DNA of 12,059 nucleotides from DASYSA01 sp036003885. Its GTDB lineage: Bacteria > Acidobacteriota > Blastocatellia > UBA7656. The stretch spans positions 1-12,059 of the forward strand of contig DASYSA010000698.1 in assembly GCA_036003885.1 (NCBI GenBank), written 5' to 3'. This document shows, in pieces, positions 6,289 through 12,059 of this stretch (position 1 is the stretch's first letter; every line of letters starts with the position of its first letter). The notes under the pieces were generated by a model that was given only the letters and a program-made list of their open reading frames with translations, had not been told where the DNA came from and ran no database searches. The translations under genes were made by a program, and so were the position numbers.

Positions 6289-6786
6289 TCAATCTTTGAA
6301 AGCATAGAGTACTGCACCACTGGTATCTGCCGTTGGACCATAAACTGACGGCAGGGGAATATCAAGCAGCCGCAGATAGATAACCAACATTCCGCGATGA
6401 TGTGTTGAGTGATTCATCCTTCGCGTAAGCACCCAGGCGCGCGAACGAACCACGTCGAAGAAATTTGTTGCTTCAAGCCACCACTCGTCAGGCTTGCCGC
6501 GCATGATCTCAAGCCTGAGGCCGGCATCCCGCCGGTATTTTTCTATGAAGTTGCGTTTGTTCCGCTCGCTCGGATTGGGCTCGCCCACATCTATACCAAG
6601 CATGGTCGTCATCCATCGGCTTTCGGATTGAATCTGGTGTTCCATCTGCTCAATCACGGTGCGAGACTTCGGGTGTGGTCTGTAATCCATCTTTGATTCG
6701 GGAAAGGCGCTCCAGATGCCTGAAATCTTCAGTATCTCAGTCTCATATGTCTCGAGCAGAAAGCTGTAGGCTCCGTCATTTGTCAT
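6289..6786 (-). CDS. DinB/YfiT-like four-helix protein
   Basis: A 165-aa protein of the DinB superfamily, a four-helix bundle that usually binds a divalent metal through three histidines. Here the likely ligands are His50 (QMEHQI) and His126/His130 (MNHSTHHRGM, H-x3-H), with the family-typical WW and LRLLDIPLPSVYG stretches (102-103, 138-150). Members include thiol transferases and many proteins of unknown role, so no reaction is assigned. Its ATG overlaps the stop of the cytochrome b gene as ATGA, implying translational coupling with the formate dehydrogenase operon. That overlap lies inside a heptamer repeat array. It could be a bystander, or a stress/thiol function co-expressed with the selenoenzyme. 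Confidence 0.88.
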   Translation of the reverse strand: MTNDGAYSFLLETYETEILKISGIWSAFPESKMDYRPHPKSRTVIEQMEHQIQSESRWMTTMLGIDVGEPNPSERNKRNFIEKYRRDAGLRLEIMRGKPDEWWLEATNFFDVVRSRAWVLTRRMNHSTHHRGMLVIYLRLLDIPLPSVYGPTADTSGAVLYAFKD

Positions 6787-6802
6787 TTGTCACTTGTCAC
6801 TG
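6775..6802. repeat. Heptamer array spanning the cytochrome b stop and DinB start
   Basis: Four units in register on the plus strand: GTCATTT, GTCATTT, GTCACTT, GTCACTG. Read on the coding strand they are GTGACAA/ATGACAA units, and one of them supplies both the TGA stop of the gamma subunit and the ATG of DinB. Confidence 0.8.
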
Positions 6803-7613
6803 GGGCATTTTTTGGAAGCTGTTCCGACTCAGGCTCAGCCGCGCTTGCGTCACTCTGCCTTGCTTCGGCCGCGCGCCGTCGCCCGGCCTGGCCCTCGACT
6901 GCCCGCTGATAGTCCTCACGAGGGTCGCGCCCCGTCCTCTCACGGTACCACGCAGGATGGTGGGTCCATGCCCACGAGCGCGTTACCACCCCGCGAGTCA
7001 TTGACTGAAGTGTGCCAGGTTGACCGACCGTGCTCAAGTATATGTGAATCCATATGCCGAACAACATGATCAGCGCGGATATGTCGTGCAGCACATAACC
7101 GATCGCTACTGCGAGCCGGCCGAACAGCTCGGGTAACCACATGCACAACCCGCTGATCAGGAGGACGCCCGCACCAACGATGATCTCCCAGAATTGGAGC
7201 TTCTGACCTCCATTGAAAAAGCCTACATACTCCGGCTCCAACTTCTGTTCGCCTTTGACGTAATCCTTCAGATGGCGCATCCACTCTTTATCGCCCCTTG
7301 TCCATCTCATCAACGAGAGCCAGTTCAAGAACTGGAGTAAGTACGCTATCACAAACATCAGTCCGAACCAGGGATGGAGCAGTCTCGCCATCGGGCCTCC
7401 GCCGAAGAGGGGAGTCAGCCAGTTGAACAACCAAGGCGAATAGATTGCCAAACCGGATAGCAGCCCGAGGAAGAAGAAGATCGCCACGGTCCAGTGAAGA
7501 AAGCGCGTGTAGACCGGATGGCGCAGGAGTTCGCCCTCGTGTACGGTCGTGTGGCCCAGCTTTCCGAACTCGCGCCGCGCCTTCTCATCGAACCGCTCAA
7601 CCGAAGTGGTCAT
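6783..7613 (-). CDS. fdnI: Formate dehydrogenase gamma subunit, cytochrome b556
   Basis: Membrane subunit that passes electrons from the iron-sulfur beta subunit through two b hemes to the quinone pool. The 276 aa contain four hydrophobic helices, about 37-58, 76-99, 142-162 and 170-193. Likely heme ligands are His40 (RFLHW), His80 (LLHPWFG), His176 (VLHDISAL) and His190 (WIHIYLS). The last two are 14 residues apart, as in E. coli FdnI. The protein is longer than FdnI because of an N-terminal extension of about 20 residues and a hydrophilic Ala/Glu/Arg-rich tail from about 225. The start ATG overlaps the beta stop (ATGA) and has AGGAGG four bases upstream. It belongs to the same operon as alpha and beta. 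Confidence 0.93.
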   Translation of the reverse strand: MTTSVERFDEKARREFGKLGHTTVHEGELLRHPVYTRFLHWTVAIFFFLGLLSGLAIYSPWLFNWLTPLFGGGPMARLLHPWFGLMFVIAYLLQFLNWLSLMRWTRGDKEWMRHLKDYVKGEQKLEPEYVGFFNGGQKLQFWEIIVGAGVLLISGLCMWLPELFGRLAVAIGYVLHDISALIMLFGIWIHIYLSTVGQPGTLQSMTRGVVTRSWAWTHHPAWYRERTGRDPREDYQRAVEGQAGRRRAAEARQSDASAAEPESEQLPKNAPVTSDK

Positions 7614-8509
7614 AGCTCCTCCTCTCTCGCCCGCGGCTCAGGCTGCGGCAGTTTCGGCCCGTTGAAGATGTAATGGAAGAACACGCCCAGCAGAGCCAGA
7701 AGCGCTACCACGAGCCCGATCGGCTTGGCGACGTACTTCCATAGCGTATAGCTAAAAGCTATCTGAGGATTTGCCGGCAGTCCGCCATACAATTCGGGTT
7801 TGGTGATGTCGTGGAGCACGTAGAGAACGTGCGTTCCGCCGATCGATTGGGGATCGTAGACACCCGCATTCGGCAAGGGGAACAGAGAGTCATTTCGCAA
7901 CTGCGCTGCGCGCGTCTCCGCCAGCGCCTTCATATCGTCTTTCGTGCCGAAGTGGAGGCACCCTGTCGGACATGCCTTGATGCACGCCGGCTCAAGCCCC
8001 TGTCCGACTCGATCAGAACAGAGAGTACACTTGTAGACCTTCTTGGTCGTCGGATTAAACTTCGGAATATCGAACGGGCATCCCGACACGCAGTACTGAC
8101 ACCCGATGCATTTGTCCTGGTTGAAATCAACAATCCCATTCGTGTACTGAACTATGGCCCCATCGGCCGGGCACGCGCGCAAACAGCCCGGGTCTTCGCA
8201 GTGCATGCACTGATCCTTGCGCATGAGCCACATCAAGGCTCCGTCATCTCGCTGGTGCTCGTTGAACTTGATGAGGTTGTAGTAGTTCCACTCCGTGGTA
8301 GGCATCGTCTGGTATGTGTTATCGAACACTGTTTCGCGAAACGGGTGATCGTTCCATTCGACGCAGGCGACCTCGCAGGCTTTACACCCGATGCAGGTCG
8401 TGACGTCGACTAACTTGGCGATCTCGAGCCCGCGCACTGCGCCTCGGCCGGGAACGGTTCCGGGATGGCCCGAGATCGACTTGATTTCAAGTGTTCTTAG
8501 TATAGCCAT
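7610..8509 (-). CDS. fdnH: Formate dehydrogenase beta subunit, four 4Fe-4S clusters
   Basis: Electron-transfer subunit of 299 aa, close to E. coli FdnH in length and layout. Four ferredoxin-type cysteine groups are visible: 39/42/45/49 (CIGCKACEVAC), 101/104/109/113 (CMHCEDPGCLRAC), 134/137/140/144 (CIGCQYCVSGC) and 161/164/176/180 (CTLC then ACIKAC). A single hydrophobic helix at about 257-281 anchors the otherwise periplasmic subunit beside the gamma subunit. It has no signal peptide of its own, as expected if it is exported with the Tat-borne alpha subunit. It follows alpha after 14 bases, and a GAGGGGG site precedes its ATG. Its stop overlaps the gamma start. Confidence 0.95.
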   Translation of the reverse strand: MAILRTLEIKSISGHPGTVPGRGAVRGLEIAKLVDVTTCIGCKACEVACVEWNDHPFRETVFDNTYQTMPTTEWNYYNLIKFNEHQRDDGALMWLMRKDQCMHCEDPGCLRACPADGAIVQYTNGIVDFNQDKCIGCQYCVSGCPFDIPKFNPTTKKVYKCTLCSDRVGQGLEPACIKACPTGCLHFGTKDDMKALAETRAAQLRNDSLFPLPNAGVYDPQSIGGTHVLYVLHDITKPELYGGLPANPQIAFSYTLWKYVAKPIGLVVALLALLGVFFHYIFNGPKLPQPEPRAREEEL

Positions 8510-8523
8510 ACTCGCGCCCCCTC

Positions 8524-11500
8524 TTAAGCTTTCTCGACCGTCACCAGGAACCCTTTATATTCGGGTGTGTAAGCGTTTGGATCCATCGCAGTTGGCGAGA
8601 GCAGGTTCACGGGATTGAGAGCCGTCTTGCCTTCATCTTCAGCAATCCCGCGATAGCCCCAGTGAATAGGAATCCCGATCTGATATGTCTTCTTGCCATC
8701 AATCATCATAGGCTTGATTCGACGCGTGACCATAGCCTTCGCGACGTACTGCGAGCGAGCGCTCGATACACGCACTTTTTCGCCGCCCCTTATGCCAAGG
8801 TCATCCGCGAGCTCGGCGGGGATTTCGACGAACGGCTCCGGAACAAGCTGCACGGTCATAGGATTGTTCTTGGTCCAGTAGTGGTAGTGCTCCGTCAGCC
8901 GGTACGTGGTGCAGACAACGTTGAAGCCCTGCTCGGCCGTGCCGTACTTGTCCATGTCGGTCTTGAACTTCTTTACGACCGGGTTGTTCGACTGGCTCGG
9001 GTGAAGCGGGTTCAAAATGGGGCTCTCGATCGGTTCGTAGTGTTCGGGAAAGGGCCCTTCGGCGAACGCCGCGAGCGGGGCGAATATCCGGCCCACGCCT
9101 TCCGGATTCATGATGAACGGGCCCATGTGGTCTTTCGGGGCTGAATCGACTTTGAAATCGGGAATGTCATTTCCCGTCCAGCGCTGGGCGGCATCGCTCC
9201 ACCAGACCTGTCTGCGATCGGCGTCCCAGGGCTTTCCCGATGGATCGCACGAAGCGCGGTTGTACATTACGCGGCGGTTCGCGGGCCATGACCAGGCCCA
9301 GTTGGGATAAATGCCAAGCCCCGACGGGTCGTCGATTCCTCGGCGCTGCATCATAGCGCCGGCCTCGGTCCACGACCCGCTGTAGAGCCAGTTGCCGCAA
9401 GCGGTCGTTCCGTCGTCCCTGAGCCACGCGAAGCCCGGCACCTGCTGACCGGCCTTGATTGTTATGCCCGGCTGTTTATCGTCGGTCAGGTCGGCCAGGG
9501 CTCGGCCATTGATCTCTTTGGCTACTTCTGCGAGCGACGGGTTCAGCGGATTCGTGTAAGACCAGGTTGCATTGATGATCGGATCCGGAAACTTGCCGCC
9601 CTCCTTCTGATAGAGCTCACGCACCTTCATGAATATTCGCGCGAGGATCTCCTGATCCAGCCTGGCCTGCCCCGGAGCAGGGAGCGCCACGTACTTCCAC
9701 TGAAGCCAGCGAGCCGAATTTACAAAGGTGCCATCCTTTTCGGCGAACCCGGCGCCGGGTAGACGATAGACCGCGGTCTTGATCTCTTTCATTGCTTCGG
9801 GTGTGATACCGGGCGATCTCCAGAATTCGCTGGTCTCGTCGGGAAAGAGTTCACAGACTACCAGCCAGTCAGCCTTCTTGAGCGCCTCGATGTTCTTCTG
9901 TGAGTTGGGGCCTATCATCACTCCGTTCATGCCGAATGCTATGTGGCCCTTTATCTCACCGTTGTACATTCTGTCCCACATCTCGACCCAGGAATAGCGC
10001 CGGTCCATCTTCGGCAGGTAGTGGAAGGCGAAATCGTTCTCTTTCTTCGCCGCGTCGCCGAACACCGCCTTGAGCCATGAGACCATGAATTTCGGCGTGT
10101 TCGACCAGTAGTTATATGAGTCCCACTCCGAAGGCTTGGAAGAAGTAGGTACCGTCCGTTTGAGGTAGGTCGCGAGATCCGAATCGGCGGGATTCGGCAT
10201 TTTCAGATAGCCGGGGAGGATGTCGAACACGCCTCCCATATCGGTCGCCCCTTGAATGTTGGAGTGACCACGCAGAGCATTTACGCCGCCCCCCGCTCGC
10301 CCAACGTTTCCGAGCAGCAGCTGAAGCATCGCCGCCGTGCGGATGATCTGAGTGCCGAATGTGTGCTGAGTCCAGCCTACCGCGTAGATGATCGTCGCGG
10401 CCTTCTTCATGTCCCCGTCCTTGCGAACGGAGGTAAACAGCTCGGCGGCGTTCATGAACTGGTCTTTCGGAATGCCTGTGATGCGCTCGACCATCTCGGG
10501 CGTATAACGCGAGTAGTGCTGCTTGAGCAGTTGGAATACGCTTCGGGGATGTTGAAGCGACATGTCGTATGCGACGTTGGGTGGAAGCATCGGCGGTGGA
10601 GCCGGGCCTCCCTGTGCCTGGGCCCCTGTCGGGCCTGCAGCCTGATGGCCGCCGCCGAGAGGACCCTGCCCGCTGTCTGGGGCCTTCGAAGCGCCAACCG
10701 GGCTTTGAGCCTCAGAAGAGGCCCCAGCAGCCGCTTGTGTGGCAGCCGCGGCCATCTCTCCCCCTTCCTGGTAGTTCCAGGTCGACTTGTCGTAGATCTG
10801 AGTAGCGCCGTCGAAGCCCGAATACAGTCCATCTTCAGGAAGCTTGAAGCCGTCTTTGATGATGAAGGCCGCGTTGGTGTAGTTCTTGATGTAGTCTCGC
10901 GCGATGCGATTGTTTTGAAGCGCGTAGTTGATCAAGCCGCCAAGGAAGGCTATGTCGGTCCCGGCGCGGATCTGCAGGAAGATGTCGGCAACTGCCGCTG
11001 TTCGCGTAAAGCGAGGATCGACCACAATCATCCTTGCATTACGAGTCTTCTTCGCTTCGACCGGCCACTTGAAGCCGCAAGGATGGTTTTCGGCCGGGTT
11101 GCCACCCATGATCAACATCATGTCGGTGTTCTTGATGTCGATCCAGCCGTTCGTCATCGCTCCGCGCCCGAATGTTGGTCCCAAACTTGAGACCGTGGGT
11201 CCATGTCAGACACGGGCCTGCGTTTCAAGGTTGACGACCCCCATACTGCGCATCGTTTTGACGGCGAGATAATTGAATTCGTTGGTGTCGGTGCAGCCGC
11301 CCGCCCAGGAGATGGCTTCACATCGATTGACCGTTTTTCCGGAAGCATCTCGCTCGATGAATGTTTCGTCCCGCGTCTTCTTAATCAGCCGCGCGATGTC
11401 ATTGATGGCATCATCCCACGAAATGTCCTCCCAACGGTCCGATCCAGGCCGACGCACTTGAGGTTTGGTCAGGCGTCGCTCGTTCATAATATCCTGTTGG

Positions 11501-11787
11501 AGTGAGGCTCCCTTGGGACAAAGCGTGCCGCGGTTGATGGGGTGATCGGGATCACCCTCTACATGCACCACTTGGGGGGTTGAATTCTTGCCTTTGTCGC
11601 TGAGCGTATGAATGATGACTCCGCAACTGACCGAGCAGTACGGGCAGGTGCTGCGCGTCTCGGATGTGCGCTGTATCTTGAGGGCCTGCGCCTGCGCGTA
11701 AACCGGCGCGACGTTGAAGCCAAAAGCCGATACTCCTATGCCTCCAGTCAGGCCTGCTTTGATGAAAGTTCTCCTCGAGACTTCCAT
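8524..11787 (-). CDS. fdnG: Formate dehydrogenase alpha subunit, selenocysteine-containing, Tat-exported
   Basis: Catalytic molybdopterin (bis-MGD) subunit that oxidises formate to CO2 on the periplasmic side. The reading frame holds one TGA at 11206-11208 (codon 194). The surrounding residues (ETQARV-U-HGPTVSSL) match the selenocysteine site of E. coli FdnG, the two halves share one frame, and a SECIS hairpin follows. Read through, the product is 1087 aa, against about 1015 for FdnG. Residues 1-34 are a Tat signal (SRRTFIK). Cys48, 51, 55 and 90 bind the 4Fe-4S cluster, followed by the conserved PKG lysine at 92; the active-site His is 195. Residues about 342-406 form an Ala/Gly/Pro/Gln-rich insertion absent from FdnG. 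GGAGG lies five bases before the ATG. It is the first gene of the operon. Confidence 0.96.
11171..11208 (-). promoter_or_regulatory. Bacterial SECIS element with selenocysteine TGA
   Basis: Immediately after the TGA (11206-11208), the coding strand can fold GGTCTC (mRNA bases 15-20, TGA = 1-3) against GGGACC (27-32) with one G-U pair and the loop AAGTTT. The loop G23-U24 and U17 fall at the same distances from UGA as in the E. coli fdhF SECIS, where SelB binds. The stem-loop core is 11177-11194. Confidence 0.85.
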
Positions 11788-11829
11788 AAAATCCTCCGTT
11801 GATCGAGCGCGTGGTGAATGTATGACAGG

Positions 11830-11851
11830 CCGAGCTGCTCACGGAGCTCGG
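11830..11851. promoter_or_regulatory. Small hairpin in the formate dehydrogenase leader
   Basis: CCGAGCT and AGCTCGG (7-bp arms, 8-base loop) lie 43-64 bases before the alpha ATG. The structure would be in the 5' leader of the operon mRNA. No known riboswitch is recognised. Confidence 0.3.
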
Positions 11852-11932
11852 ACTCAATTGACAGCTTGGCCGTCAGGCAACAGGACCTGTGTCGGGGCCG
11901 CGAGCCAGGCAGGTAGAGATTTGGGACAGCGC

Positions 11933-11947
11933 CTGTGTGTGACACAG
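11933..11947. promoter_or_regulatory. Palindrome CTGTGT-GTG-ACACAG upstream of the operon
   Basis: Perfect 6-bp arms with a 3-base centre, about 146 bp upstream of the alpha start and downstream of the predicted promoter. It could be a regulator site or a leader hairpin. It does not match the FNR or CRP consensus. Confidence 0.3.
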
Positions 11948-12005
11948 CTACATTCTCCAGCATCAGAGAGTAGCGTCCAATCCCCCTGGAAAGATGCTGA
12001 GAACG

Positions 12006-12035
12006 AGTCTATTACTCGACGACTTCTGTTGTCAA
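12006..12035 (-). promoter_or_regulatory. Possible promoter of the formate dehydrogenase operon
   Basis: Minus-strand TTGACA (12030-12035), a perfect -35, is followed after 18 bp by TAGACT (12006-12011), 4 of 6 to the -10 consensus. This would give a leader of about 210 nt before the alpha ATG. No other gene is evident in 11788-12059. Confidence 0.35.
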
Positions 12036-12059
12036 ACTCTCAATACAGACGAACGTTTT

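Noticed and set aside
7811..8413. Plus-strand open frame of 200 codons opposite the beta subunit
   Set aside because: Antisense to the four-cluster ferredoxin gene, no ribosome-binding site, no protein-like pattern.
10252..11190. Plus-strand open frame of 312 codons opposite the alpha subunit
   Set aside because: It is antisense to strongly conserved catalytic sequence, rich in Arg/Ser/Cys, and has no recognisable domain.
11206..11208. TGA as a nonsense mutation or frameshift splitting formate dehydrogenase into a short N-terminal gene and a separate 886-codon gene
   Set aside because: Both parts are in the same frame, the site is the known selenocysteine position, and a SECIS hairpin follows.
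11933..11947. FNR or CRP site upstream of formate dehydrogenase
   Set aside because: The palindrome centre and half-sites do not match TTGAT-N4-ATCAA or TGTGA-N6-TCACA.

Overview
The window looks like a chromosomal piece of a soil-type bacterium, most likely an Acidobacteriota member (Blastocatellia-like). That placement is inference. It rests on the long form of uronate isomerase, the secreted Arg/Tyr/Gly-rich protein with 'YRDG' motifs, and the style of the intergenic repeats. There is no rRNA, tRNA, CRISPR array or transposase. Coding is dense and moderately GC-rich.

Left part (1-3875) is a sugar-acid/sugar catabolism locus. A minus-strand uronate isomerase (uxaC) is divergent from a plus-strand LacI-family regulator. 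A minus-strand short-chain dehydrogenase, strikingly similar to vertebrate HSD17B14 (reported as L-fucose dehydrogenase), converges on the regulator. The same 14-bp palindrome, TGTTATCGGTAACA, lies upstream of uxaC/lacI (1747-1760) and upstream of the dehydrogenase (4013-4026). In the second case it fills the spacer of a predicted promoter. The two sites tie these genes into a small local regulon. Bases 1-252 hold the edge of another reading frame, possibly a gene remnant.

Middle part (4151-5541) has two plus-strand genes of unknown function for exported or membrane-anchored proteins: a small coiled-coil protein and an Arg/Asp/Tyr/Gly-rich repeat protein. They are closed by a perfect 36-bp palindromic terminator, which also serves the convergent operon.

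Right part (5601-11787) is one minus-strand operon: formate dehydrogenase alpha, beta and gamma, a DinB-like protein, and a MobB/BioD-like P-loop NTPase. The alpha gene is interrupted by an in-frame TGA at 11206-11208, exactly where FdnG has selenocysteine. A bacterial SECIS hairpin follows immediately, so this is an intact 1087-residue selenoprotein with a Tat signal. Beta carries four 4Fe-4S sites and a C-terminal anchor; gamma is the di-heme cytochrome b. Together they form a periplasm-facing formate:quinone oxidoreductase. The NTPase may help make or insert the molybdenum cofactor.

A signal shared by several regions is a set of degenerate 7-bp tandem repeats (GGTTTAT, CGAAACG, GTCATTT types) in strict 7-nt register. 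They fill the two longer intergenic regions, reach into ribosome-binding sites, and also form the gamma/DinB gene junction.
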